DNA of 64,000 nucleotides from Streptomyces regalis (lineage in GTDB: Bacteria; Actinomycetota; Actinomycetes; Streptomycetales; Streptomycetaceae): positions 1-64,000 of the forward strand of contig NZ_LLZG01000069.1 of assembly GCF_001509475.1 (NCBI RefSeq), in the 5' to 3' direction. How positions within the stretch are numbered: the stretch's first letter is position 1; each line of letters begins with the position of its first letter. The translations under genes and the position numbers were made by a program. The notes beneath the pieces are model-generated. The model ran no database searches. It had not been told where the DNA came from and worked only from the letters and a program-made list of their open reading frames with translations. Below are positions 18,015 through 26,361 of the stretch, one piece after another.

Positions 18015-18496
18015 TCAGCACAGCCGCTCCCCCGCCGACACCTCCAGCACCTCGCCCTCACCTCGAAGTTCGATGGGGATGTCGTCGCCGGTCTTCGTGG
18101 CGAGGTCGACGGTCGTCGTGGGTGCCGCAACCAGGCACGGGATCCGGCGTCCGTGCAGGCCAGGGCGACGCCCACGGTGCCGACCTCGTTCGCGGTGTCG
18201 CCGTTCGCGGCGATGCGGTCGGCGCCGACGATCGCCGCGTCGACCTCGCCGCGCAGGATGGTGCCCGCCGCGGCGCCGTCTGCCCGGACGTAGTGCGGGA
18301 TGCCCTCCTGGACCAACTCCCAGGCGGTCAGGCGGGATCCCTGGAGCAGCGGGCGCGTCTCGTCGGCGTACACGACCTCCAGCCGGCCACGCGCGTGCAG
18401 TTCGCGGATGACGCCGAGTGCCGTTCCCCAGCCGGCCGTGGCGAGCGCGCCGGTGTTGCAGTGGGTGAGGATGCGCAACGGCCGCTCGCGGGCGGC
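18015..18496 (-). pseudogene. mtnA: Truncated, frameshifted methylthioribose-1-phosphate isomerase (mtnA relic)
   Basis: Leftward translation gives unmistakable MtnA signatures: [40 protein letters not shown] and [20 protein letters not shown]. At about 18143 the frame breaks. One nucleotide appears to be missing, since the next frame continues as [20 protein letters not shown] and then [13 protein letters not shown] before a premature stop at 18015. The N-terminal half (about 150 residues) and the usual C-terminus are gone. Upstream it is joined directly to a nucleoside-phosphorylase fragment in another frame. Non-functional as it stands. Confidence 0.82.
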
Positions 18497-18498
18497 GT

Positions 18499-18705
18499 TA
18501 CCTCCCGGTGCGGGGTGTACCCGCCGGTGGTCTCCTCGTCGACGAGTTCGTCGGCGTTGGCGCCGTCGACGACCAGCACACCTCCGGCGACCAGCCCGCG
18601 CAGCGAGGCCGTCACGAGCAGCGCCGAGAGCTCCATCTCGATCGCCGCGAGTCCGGCACCGTCCTGCTGCTCGCGGAGGAGTACGCGGCCGACCGCACGG
18701 AGGGG
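18499..18705 (-). pseudogene. C-terminal fragment of a nucleoside (uridine-type) phosphorylase
   Basis: The minus strand encodes [20 protein letters not shown], then [19 protein letters not shown] and GGYTPHREV. The EMELSALL segment matches the nucleoside/uridine phosphorylase motif (the EMES/EME region that binds ribose). There is no start and no N-terminal phosphate-binding part. The reading passes in a different frame straight into the mtnA relic, so a deletion probably joined the two genes. Both would fit one nucleoside or methylthioadenosine recycling cluster. Confidence 0.55.
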
Positions 18706-18712
18706 AGCTCGG

Positions 18713-18802
18713 CATGAGCGGGGGCGCGTGCTGATGCGGGACCGGGCGCTGACGACGCTCGACGAGGAGGCGGTGATCGCCGATCTGGAGGCACTCGCCT
18801 GA
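18713..18802 (+). pseudogene. C-terminal tail of an amidohydrolase (relic)
   Basis: The plus strand reads [20 protein letters not shown], then DLEALA and a stop at 18800-18802. This is the typical closing segment of cytosine/guanine/MTA-type deaminases (a "vlv.Gr.ltldee.v.ael..lA" pattern). Upstream the frame no longer resembles the family. Together with the neighbouring relics it suggests a former MTA/SAH deaminase, but 30 residues are thin evidence. Confidence 0.38.
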
Positions 18803-18810
18803 ACAGGCCC

Positions 18811-18850
18811 CATAATGTGCCTGAGACGTCGGATGTCTCGCACGACATCC
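18811..18850 (+). promoter_or_regulatory. Promoter and inverted repeat before the FadR-type gene
   Basis: CATAAT at 18811-18816 resembles a -10 hexamer. Just downstream, GGATGTC (18831-18837) and GACATCC (18844-18850) form a perfect 7-bp inverted repeat with a 6-bp spacer, also nested with GAGAC/GTCTC. The position suits autoregulation by the adjacent FCD-domain regulator. Confidence 0.45.
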
Positions 18851-18870
18851 TGAACGACAGGGAGGCGGCC

Positions 18871-19542
18871 ATGGCAGTCACCGACGAGGCGATCGAGAAG
18901 ATCAAGGGCATGATCGTCTCCGGCGCGCTGCGCCCCGGCGACCGGCTCCCCAAGGAGAGCGAGCTGGCCGCCGACCTCGGGCTCTCCCGCAACTCCCTGC
19001 GGGAGGCCGTGCGGGCCCTGTCGCTGATCCGGATCCTGGACGTACGGCAGGGCGACGGCACGTACGTCACGAGCCTGGATCCGCAGCTGCTGCTGGAGGC
19101 GCTGAGCTTCGTCGTCGACTTCCACCGCGACGACACGGTGCTGGAGTTCCTCGCCGTGCGCCGCATCCTGGAGCCCGCCGCCACGGCGATGGCGGCGTCA
19201 CGGATCAGCGAGCAGCAACTGGACGCGCTGGCCAACCAGTTGGACAAGCTCGGCAACGCTCCGTCGGTGGAGGAGCTCGTCGCCTGCGACCTGGAGTTCC
19301 ACCGGGGCATCGTGCAGAGCTCGGGGAACTCGGTGCTGTGCTCCCTCCTCGACGGCCTGTCGGGGCCGACCACGCGGGCCCGTATCTGGCGCGGGCTGAC
19401 CCAGGAGGACGCGGTCAGCCGGACCCTGCACGAGCACCGGGCGATCCTGGCAGCCCTGCGGGACCGCGACGCGGAGGCGGCGCGGTCGTGGGCGACGGTG
19501 CACATCGCGAGCGTGGAGCAGTGGTTGCGGTCGACGCTGTGA
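18871..19542 (+). CDS. FadR/GntR-family regulator with FCD domain
   Basis: A 223-aa regulator. The GntR winged helix covers about 1-75 ([33 protein letters not shown]). An all-helical FCD ligand domain follows with the metal-binding pattern Asp...His in [10 protein letters not shown] and later His residues. The ATG at 18871 has AGGGAGG 5 bp upstream. It begins 69 bp after the amidohydrolase relic and ends convergently 1 bp from the NACHT gene. Its former targets may have been the decayed neighbours; the current regulon is unknown. Confidence 0.88.
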   Translation: MAVTDEAIEKIKGMIVSGALRPGDRLPKESELAADLGLSRNSLREAVRALSLIRILDVRQGDGTYVTSLDPQLLLEALSFVVDFHRDDTVLEFLAVRRILEPAATAMAASRISEQQLDALANQLDKLGNAPSVEELVACDLEFHRGIVQSSGNSVLCSLLDGLSGPTTRARIWRGLTQEDAVSRTLHEHRAILAALRDRDAEAARSWATVHIASVEQWLRSTL

Positions 19543-19543
19543 C

Positions 19544-22012
19544 CTAACGGTCCGCTTCGGCCAGGCGGTGCTGCAGTTCGATGTGACGGAACTGGTGGAC
19601 GGCGCCCACGCGGCGCAGGACGCCCCGGTGTTCGTGGGCGTCGCCGAGGAAGGTCATGAGGTCGAAGGGCACCTTGGCGCGCAGGACCAGGTAGCAGCGG
19701 GCCACCGCGTACCGGGTCCAGGCCGACTGGCGGATCCCGATGGCCAGCCCGGTCAGCAGCGCGGGGACCAGCCCGACCGCGTAGACCCAGTGCCGGCTCT
19801 CGATGGGGGCCGCGCCCCATACGCCTGTCGATCCCCAGACGGCGGCGCACCAGCCCTGGGTGCCGATCACCAAGGCGCCGACCAGAGCCGCCGTCAGGAC
19901 GCAGGTGCCGAGGGTGCGCCGGTCGTTGGCGAGGAGGGCGTGGCCGTCGACCGAGGCGCCGAGGTCGACGGGGACCGTCCGCAGACCGTTCAGGAGCAGG
20001 CAGGCCACCGCGAACACGGCGCCCACCTGGAGTGCCTCCCAGCCCGCCGCGACGGGATCGGCGCTCGCGATGTACCGCCGGGTGGAGCCGCCCGAGAGCA
20101 CATCCGCGAGCAGGCCCTCCAGCAGGATGCTGCCGCCGAGCAGCAGCCCGCCCAGCAGCCCGCCCAGCAGCCCCTGGCAGACGCCCCGTGGGCTCCAGTG
20201 CCAGCGCACCCGGGCCACGGGGCAGGCGGGGTCCGTGTCCATGCCGTCCCTGCCGACGGCGGCGGCCGTCACGCCGTAGAGCAGGGCACTGACGGTTCCG
20301 CAGGCGTTGTCGAAGGCGAGTCCGTAACAGATCGCGGCCGCGAATCCCGTCGCCGGAAGCCGCCAGTCCCAGTCGGCCGGCAGTCGTACGCCGGTCCGGG
20401 CACCGCAGGCGAACCCGGAGATGATCACTCCGACGAGCGCGAGCGAACCACCGTCGGCCAGGCGGTGCAGCACGAGGTCGGCAGGGACGTCGGGAGCGAC
20501 GGCCGCCCCACAGAGCAGGGTGATCGCCAGGGTTGCCGCAAGGCCGCCCGCCAGCCCGCCGCAGATCCCCGCGGCGACGACCCCCAGCCCGCCCCGCTCC
20601 TCCCACGGCGTCGGCGCCTGCGGCTCCTGCGCGAAGTAGTGGGTCAGCTCCATGGTCCCGCCCTCGACCAGCCACCCCAGGACGCCCAGCAGTACGCCGG
20701 CCAGCACCTGAGGCAGCACCGCCGACACCGCATGCCCCAGCCTCCACCACGCCACCTCGGCCGCTCCGTCCACGCCGCGCTCCATGCGACGCGCCAGAAA
20801 CCGCAACGCGTGCCGTGCCTCGCCCGCCGTCCACGGACACGGGCGCTGCGGATGCGGCCGGTATGCGGCATCGACGAACGCGTCGAGCAGATGGCGCTCC
20901 ACGGCGGTTCGCGTCGGCCACCGCAACAGCCCGGCAGGGTCCGGAAGCTCACCCTCCGCCTCGCCCGGCCGCGGGTTGTACACAGACCGCGCCAGGGACA
21001 CCATCAGCGGGCTCCTGAGCGCCCCCGCCACCGGCGCCTCCGTACGCAGCACGGCCACCACCGGCTCCCACCGCGCCGCGGCCGGTGTGTCGCCCCCGCC
21101 CGCGTCCCGCAGCAGATACGCGGCGACGTCGTCGGCGCCGAGCGGCTCCAGCCGGATCCCCGCCATCGCTGTCAGCCGCGCCGGCACCCCCGTCGGGGGC
21201 CGCAGCGCCGCCCGGTACTCCGCGGGCCTGCTGGACAGCACCAGCCCGCAGCCGTACGGCAACGCCTCACCGATCCGGTGCAGCGCCAACCCGCTCAGCT
21301 CGGCGGGCAGTTCGTCGAACCCGTCGAGCACCGGCAGCACCAGACGCCGGTCCAGCAGCATCCCGGCGAGGGTCGTCTCCCCGTACTCCGCCGGAGCCGC
21401 CGCCCCCAACTCGGCGTGGTCCTGCACCAGCTTGCGCTCCATCCAGCCCCGCAGATCCACGGCCGACGGATCCCATGAGGCCAGAGGGAAGAGGACGGGC
21501 ACCGGATCGCCCGCCGCCCGGTCCTCGATCAGTGCGAGCAGCAACCGCACGAGCAACAGGGTCTTCCCCGACCCCGGAGCCCCCAGCACCAGCAGCCGCC
21601 GATCGGGCACGCTCCCGGCGAAGACCGCGCCGATCTCCCCGTCCCGGCCCGCCAGGCCCTGCGTCACCTCGGCCAGGTCGGCATCGGCGCCCCGCCAGGA
21701 CACCGGCAGGGGATACGGATCCGCCAGCCACCGCACCACCGCCTCCGCCTCCCACTGCCGCCGTACGGCGACGGCGAGGCGGTCGGCGACGACGCCGGGG
21801 GCCGCCGCCCCGGCCGCCTCGACGCGGTCCGTCCGATAGGCGCTCCACGCCAGATAGGCGCCCGCCCCGGTCGGCAGCAACGCCGCCACCACGGCAGCCG
21901 GGTCCTCCACGTGCGGGGCGGACAGCAGCGCCCCCAGCGTGCCCGTGGCGAACAGGGTCAGGTACACGATCCCGACCCGCCTGACCCGTGACCTGGGGGC
22001 AACTCCGCTCAC
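19544..22012 (-). CDS. Membrane-anchored NACHT-type NTPase
   Basis: An 822-aa STAND-like protein. One membrane hairpin lies at about 12-58. The NTPase has Walker A GAPGSGKT (144-151) and Walker B LPVLDGFDELP (226-236), a NACHT-type Asp-Glu pattern. The C-terminal half has many hydrophobic segments (about 425-800) instead of repeat sensors. The closing helical segment DAHEHRGVLRRVGAVHQF is followed by a stop after RHIELQHRLAEADR; from memory it is shared by many Streptomyces NACHT proteins. The GTG start at 22012 has a weak ribosome-binding site and is uncertain. Some NACHT proteins are phage sensors; nothing adjacent here looks like an effector. Confidence 0.8.
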   Translation of the reverse strand: MSGVAPRSRVRRVGIVYLTLFATGTLGALLSAPHVEDPAAVVAALLPTGAGAYLAWSAYRTDRVEAAGAAAPGVVADRLAVAVRRQWEAEAVVRWLADPYPLPVSWRGADADLAEVTQGLAGRDGEIGAVFAGSVPDRRLLVLGAPGSGKTLLLVRLLLALIEDRAAGDPVPVLFPLASWDPSAVDLRGWMERKLVQDHAELGAAAPAEYGETTLAGMLLDRRLVLPVLDGFDELPAELSGLALHRIGEALPYGCGLVLSSRPAEYRAALRPPTGVPARLTAMAGIRLEPLGADDVAAYLLRDAGGGDTPAAARWEPVVAVLRTEAPVAGALRSPLMVSLARSVYNPRPGEAEGELPDPAGLLRWPTRTAVERHLLDAFVDAAYRPHPQRPCPWTAGEARHALRFLARRMERGVDGAAEVAWWRLGHAVSAVLPQVLAGVLLGVLGWLVEGGTMELTHYFAQEPQAPTPWEERGGLGVVAAGICGGLAGGLAATLAITLLCGAAVAPDVPADLVLHRLADGGSLALVGVIISGFACGARTGVRLPADWDWRLPATGFAAAICYGLAFDNACGTVSALLYGVTAAAVGRDGMDTDPACPVARVRWHWSPRGVCQGLLGGLLGGLLLGGSILLEGLLADVLSGGSTRRYIASADPVAAGWEALQVGAVFAVACLLLNGLRTVPVDLGASVDGHALLANDRRTLGTCVLTAALVGALVIGTQGWCAAVWGSTGVWGAAPIESRHWVYAVGLVPALLTGLAIGIRQSAWTRYAVARCYLVLRAKVPFDLMTFLGDAHEHRGVLRRVGAVHQFRHIELQHRLAEADR

Positions 22013-22260
22013 CCGACGAACAGTTCCGCACAGTCAGGGCACCGGGCGGCCGATCGCCCGGCCTCCACACGAGTGGGTGATACCGCCCGAACTGCCCCGC
22101 CGCTCGCCATTCGTCGGACATCGGATCTCTGGCGGGTGTTCCGGGGTGGCGAACGGGGCAGTGATCCGTTCACTCCCCCGTGCAAGGGGGCTGCGGGCGC
22201 CCCCGCCGCACGCCGTAAGGTTGGGTGGTCAAGCGAGGGCACGTCGGAAGGAGGCGCTGG

Positions 22261-23241
22261 GTGATCGAGCTCGAGGGGGTTCCCGAGCTGATCGACCCGG
22301 TCATGGTGGCCGCGTTCGAGGGCTGGAACGATGCCGGCGACGCCGCCTCCACCGCGGTCGCGCATCTGGACAGGGAGTGGAAGGGCGAGGTGTTCGCGGC
22401 GCTGGACGCCGAGGACTACTACGACTTCCAGGTCAACCGCCCCACGGTATGGATGGACGCCGGGGTGAGGAAGATCACGTGGCCGACGACAAGGTTGTCG
22501 GTCGTCCGCGTCGGCGGCGAGAAGCCACGTGATCTCGTACTCGTCCGAGGTATCGAACCGTCCATGCGGTGGCGCTCGTTCTGCAACGAGCTGCTCGGCT
22601 TCGCGCACGAGCTGGGCGTGGAGCTGGTGGTCATCCTGGGCGCCCTGCTCGGCGACACCCCGCACACGCGTCCGGTCCCGATCAGCGGGACCACGTCCGA
22701 CCCGGACCTGGCGCAGCGGATGGACCTGGAGGAGACCAAGTACGAGGGCCCGACGGGCATCGTCGGCGTCCTGCAGGAGGCGTGCACGCACGCCGGTGTC
22801 CCGGCGGTCAGTCTCTGGGCCGCCGTACCGCACTACGTCTCGCAGCCGCCCAACCCCAAGGCCACGCTGGCCCTGCTGAACCGGCTCGAGGACCTGATCG
22901 ACGTACGCATCCCGCTGGGCGACCTGCCCGAGGACGCGCGCGCCTGGCAGGTCGGCGTGGACCAGCTGGCCGCCGAGGACAGCGAGGTCGCCGAGTACGT
23001 GCAGTCGCTGGAGGAAGCCCGGGACACCGCGGAGCTGCCGGAGGCGTCGGGTGAGGCGATCGCCCGCGAGTTCGAGCGGTATCTGCGCAGACGGGACGGC
23101 GGCAGCCCCTCCGCCGGGGGGCACGCCACCGACGGCGGCGAGGCCGGCCCCTTCCTGAGGGACAACCCGAGCGGCCGTGCGAAGCCGCCCAAGCCGCCGA
23201 AGCCGAGCGGCACGGACGACGACGAGTCGTCGGAGGAGTGA
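22261..23241 (+). CDS. parJ: PAC2-family protein, ParJ-type
   Basis: A 326-aa PAC2 (proteasome assembly chaperone 2-like) protein, an actinobacterial signature family. Characteristic stretches are VMVAAFEGWNDAGDAAS, WPTTRLSVVRVG and a variable, acidic Ser/Asp/Glu-rich tail. The GTG at 22261 has AAGGAGG 6 bp upstream. In S. coelicolor the gene I recall between glpD and the mshC region is parJ (SCO1662), whose product modulates ParA polymerisation during sporulation. Orthology here is inferred from family, size and neighbourhood. Confidence 0.8.
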   Translation: MIELEGVPELIDPVMVAAFEGWNDAGDAASTAVAHLDREWKGEVFAALDAEDYYDFQVNRPTVWMDAGVRKITWPTTRLSVVRVGGEKPRDLVLVRGIEPSMRWRSFCNELLGFAHELGVELVVILGALLGDTPHTRPVPISGTTSDPDLAQRMDLEETKYEGPTGIVGVLQEACTHAGVPAVSLWAAVPHYVSQPPNPKATLALLNRLEDLIDVRIPLGDLPEDARAWQVGVDQLAAEDSEVAEYVQSLEEARDTAELPEASGEAIAREFERYLRRRDGGSPSAGGHATDGGEAGPFLRDNPSGRAKPPKPPKPSGTDDDESSEE

Positions 23242-23284
23242 GGACGAGGGCGAGAGCGGTGCGCCGGGCGCACCGCCCTCGTCC
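23242..23284. terminator. Terminator after parJ
   Basis: An 11-bp outer stem (23242-23252 with 23274-23284) starts one base after the parJ stop. It encloses a second GC-rich inverted repeat at 23258-23274. It lies between convergent genes and may serve both. Confidence 0.75.
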
Positions 23285-23305
23285 GTCCCGCGGGGACGGG
23301 GCTCG

Positions 23306-24289
23306 TCAGGCCGGCACGGAGATCACGTCGTACGTCGTCTCAGGCGTCGGTGTCGTGGTGAAGCGCGCGTTGGGCAGGTAGAGGCGGCCCTGGTGGGCGG
23401 CCACTGTGGTCGGCACGTCGAAGAGCGGGTCGGTGATGCGGCGCTGGAAGACGCCGCTGCGGCCGTCGGCGGCCAGCTGGAACACGTCGATCGCGTTCTG
23501 GCGGTTCTGCACGACGTACAGCGTCCGCCCGGTCAGCAGCAGGCCGTCGCCGTTGGTGAGCGGGGCCGCGTCGCCGAGGTCGACGAGTTCGGTGACGCCG
23601 GTGCGCGGGTTCACGCGGTGCAGGCCGCCGACCCCGGACTGCACGACGAGGAGGGCTGAGCCGTCGGGGGTACGGGTGATGCCGTTGGCGTTCACGACCT
23701 CGCCGGCGACCTGGCTCCAGTCGCCGCTCAGCGTGATCGTCACCACGTCGTCCGCGTCCGGCAGTTCGCCGTGCCGGCCGAGGGGCAGGGCGTACAGCGC
23801 GGGCTGGTAGGAGTCGGTGAACCAGGCCGTGCGCGGGGTCAGGAACACGTCGTTGGCGAAGGTCGGGGTCGCCGTGGTGAGGACGTAGGAGGCGAGGATC
23901 GCGCCGGTGCGGGCGTCCACGACGCGGGCGCCCTGGCCGCGTCCTGCGACGAACAGGCGTCCCCGGTCGTCGAGTTTGAGGCCGACCGAGGGCGTGCCCG
24001 GGCCGGTGGAGATGATGCCGCCCTCTCCGGTGCGCAGGTCGGCGCGGTAGATCGAGCCGTCGCCGAGCGAGCCGAGGTAGGCATACGGTCCGCAGCCGAT
24101 GGTGATGCCCTCCGGGCGGAAGCCGTCCGGGAGGTGGATCACGGAGGGCTGTGTCTTTGCGGCTGTTCCGGCCGCCGCGGCGGGGGTGCCGGCGGACCCG
24201 ACGAGTACGGCACCGGCGGTGGCGGCGCCGGCCGTGAGGAGTCTGCGGCGGGTGGGATGAGGTGCGAAGGAGCGGTGTTCGGGGGCCAC
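23306..24289 (-). CDS. Tat-exported SMP-30/NHL-like beta-propeller protein
   Basis: A 327-aa secreted protein. The GTG start at 24289 (AAGGA 6 bp upstream) gives a twin-arginine signal with TRRRLLTAGAATAGAVLVG and an Ala-rich cleavage region. The mature part has repeated propeller-type blades (for example FRPEGITIGCGPYAYLGSLG and NGITRTPDGSALLVVQSGVG), as in SMP-30/gluconolactonase-like proteins. Catalytic metal ligands are not obvious, so enzymatic activity cannot be claimed. It is divergent from the protease gene at 24602. Confidence 0.78.
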   Translation of the reverse strand: MAPEHRSFAPHPTRRRLLTAGAATAGAVLVGSAGTPAAAAGTAAKTQPSVIHLPDGFRPEGITIGCGPYAYLGSLGDGSIYRADLRTGEGGIISTGPGTPSVGLKLDDRGRLFVAGRGQGARVVDARTGAILASYVLTTATPTFANDVFLTPRTAWFTDSYQPALYALPLGRHGELPDADDVVTITLSGDWSQVAGEVVNANGITRTPDGSALLVVQSGVGGLHRVNPRTGVTELVDLGDAAPLTNGDGLLLTGRTLYVVQNRQNAIDVFQLAADGRSGVFQRRITDPLFDVPTTVAAHQGRLYLPNARFTTTPTPETTYDVISVPA

Positions 24290-24601
24290 TGTGCGTCCTT
24301 CCGCGGACAGGACCGGCCAACAGCTGGTCCAACGGTCAACTGACTCCTCCACCCCACCACACGCCGAGCACCTCCGCAGCCGTAGACAGCCTCTCGACAG
24401 CGACTGGACACATCTGGCCCGTATATGGCGTGACACCTCTTTCAGGCCGGATTGCACACGTTGCCCAATTCAACTTGTTCCAAAACCGACTTGGCGAAAT
24501 AAGTCTGGACGGACCGGTCCGGGCGTGCTTGGTTGTTCCACCGAAGGCGCGCCGCACCACCCGCACTTGGTACCCGCAGGAACCGAAGGGAGCGGCAGAC
24601 G
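24290..24601. promoter_or_regulatory. Divergent promoter region with a 12-bp palindrome
   Basis: 312 bp without a gene, less GC-rich at 24420-24510. A possible rightward promoter is TTGTTC (24475-24480) with an AT-rich -10 such as ATAAGT (24499-24504). The perfect palindrome CGGACCGGTCCG (24510-24521) lies at the presumed transcription start and could be a repressor site for the protease operon. GGACC/GGTCC also pair across 24320-24345. Confidence 0.5.
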
Positions 24602-26326
24602 ATGACCGACCAGGCACAGCCGGCGCAGGGCCCGGGAGCGTCCGGGCCGGGGCCCGACGGAGCGGGATTCACCTATCGAGGAGCCGAGCAGGAACTGATC
24701 GTCGTCGCCCGTCCCGAGGCCCGGCTGCGGGCCCAGGCCGAGGGCGTCCGGTCGGCGGCGGGCGCCGATGTGTCGGCCCTGAACATGTTCCTCAGTGACG
24801 AACAACTCGCGCTGGAGCCGCTGTTCGGCAGCGAGGAGCGACTCCAGCAGGCCACCGGCGCCGAGGACGTGCCCGACCTCGCGCTGTTCTACCGGGCGCG
24901 CGGCGGGGAGAGCCGCGCCGAGGAGCTGCGGGCCCGCATCGCCGCGCTGCCCGGGATCGACACGGCGTATGTGAAGCCGGGCGCGGTACCGGCCTCGATC
25001 GGGCAGGTCGGCGAGGACGGCAGGCGTCTGAAGGAGGGCGCGCCGGTCACGCCCGACTACAGCGGCCGGCAGGGCTATCTGCGGCCCGCGCCCGAGGGCA
25101 TCGACGCCCACTGGGCCTGGCAGCGTCCCGGCGGCACCGGTCAGGGCGTGACCGTGATCGACGTGGAGGGCTCCTGGCAGCTGGGCCACGAGGACCTGGC
25201 GGCCAAGCTGGCCGGCGTCGTCGTCGGGACCCCGCTGGCCGACCTCGCCTGGCGCAACCACGGCACCGCCGTGATCGGGGTGATCGGCGGTGACCGGGGC
25301 GAGTACGGCATCACCGGCATCGTGCCGGACACGGTGACCGCGGCCGCGTCCTTCCAGGGCATCGGCACGGCGGCCGCGATCCACGCGGCGGCGGACCGGC
25401 TCGGCCCCGGCGACATCGTGCTGATCGAACTGCACCGCCCCGGGCCCCGGTTCGAGTACGCCGACCGCGACGACCAGCGCGGCTACATCGCGCTCGAGTG
25501 GTGGCCGGACGACCTCGCCGCCGTCCGCTACGCCACCGCCAAGGGCATCCTCGTGGTGGCCGCGGCGGGCAACGGCGCCGAGTCCCTCGACGACGCGCTC
25601 TACGAGCGCCGCCCCGACGACTTCCCGGAGTCGTGGCGCAACCCGTTCAACCCGTCCAACCCGTCCTCCGGCGCCGTCCTGGTCGGCGCGGGCGCCCCGC
25701 CGCCCGGCACGCACGGCCGCGACCACGGCCCGGACCGCTCACGGCTCGCGTTCTCCAACTACGGCGCCCGCGTGGACGCGCAGGGCTGGGGACGCGAGGT
25801 GACGACCACCGGCGGCTTCTGGGACAAACCCGGCGACCTGCAGGGCGGGCCCGAGGAGATCGCCTGGTACACCGACACGTTCTCGGGGACGTCGTCCGCC
25901 TCCCCAGTCGTGGTCGGCGCGCTGGCCGCGCTGCAGGGGATGCTCAAGACAGCCGGCCAGCAGCCGATGTCCCCGGAACGTGCCCGCGCGGTCCTGCGGG
26001 CCACCGGATCCCCGCAGCAGGACGCCCCGGGCCGGCCCGCCTCCCAGCGGATCGGCAACCGGCCCGACATCAAGGCGGCGGTCACCCATCTGGTGCCGCA
26101 GGCGGTCGGCTCGGGCAAGGCCGAGCGGTACTGGGACGAGCTGCTGCCGTATCCGCGTGAACTTCCGCCCAGGCTCCGGCTGTTCGTGGCCGGCGAGTGG
26201 CGCAACCTCAATCATCCGTCCCCGGAGATCCGCCAGGCGGTCCACACCGCCTTCGCGGGGGGACGGCCCGATGTCCGAGTGTGGTTCTCGGACGACGAGA
26301 TCGTCGGCCTGGTGATCACCGGCTGA
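24602..26326 (+). CDS. Cytoplasmic-type subtilisin (S8) protease with C-terminal extension
   Basis: A 574-aa serine protease without signal peptide or membrane span. Residues about 30-130 look like a propeptide-type domain (DLALFYRARGGESRAEELRA). The catalytic domain follows the linker TPDYSGRQGYLRPAPEGIDA. Its triad is Asp187 in VIDVEGSW (instead of the usual D-T/S-G), His220 in RNHGTAVIG and Ser431 in FSGTSSASP, with oxyanion Asn324 in AAAGNG. A tail of about 50 residues (524-574) resembles the end of the protein encoded 35 bp downstream (NHPSPEIRQAVHTAFAGG versus NNPNPQTHDQVQEAFAFG). The ATG at 24602 has AGGGAG 9 bp upstream. Substrate unknown; it may act on, or be held by, its Gln-rich partner. 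Confidence 0.88.
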   Translation: MTDQAQPAQGPGASGPGPDGAGFTYRGAEQELIVVARPEARLRAQAEGVRSAAGADVSALNMFLSDEQLALEPLFGSEERLQQATGAEDVPDLALFYRARGGESRAEELRARIAALPGIDTAYVKPGAVPASIGQVGEDGRRLKEGAPVTPDYSGRQGYLRPAPEGIDAHWAWQRPGGTGQGVTVIDVEGSWQLGHEDLAAKLAGVVVGTPLADLAWRNHGTAVIGVIGGDRGEYGITGIVPDTVTAAASFQGIGTAAAIHAAADRLGPGDIVLIELHRPGPRFEYADRDDQRGYIALEWWPDDLAAVRYATAKGILVVAAAGNGAESLDDALYERRPDDFPESWRNPFNPSNPSSGAVLVGAGAPPPGTHGRDHGPDRSRLAFSNYGARVDAQGWGREVTTTGGFWDKPGDLQGGPEEIAWYTDTFSGTSSASPVVVGALAALQGMLKTAGQQPMSPERARAVLRATGSPQQDAPGRPASQRIGNRPDIKAAVTHLVPQAVGSGKAERYWDELLPYPRELPPRLRLFVAGEWRNLNHPSPEIRQAVHTAFAGGRPDVRVWFSDDEIVGLVITG

Positions 26327-26361
26327 CGCAGCCCATCACATCAAGGGAAGGTGACACCCGC

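Noticed and set aside
16200..22012. Genomic island bounded by mobile elements
   Set aside because: No integrase, transposase, terminal repeats or tRNA attachment site are visible. The content looks like resident genes in decay plus ordinary accessory genes.
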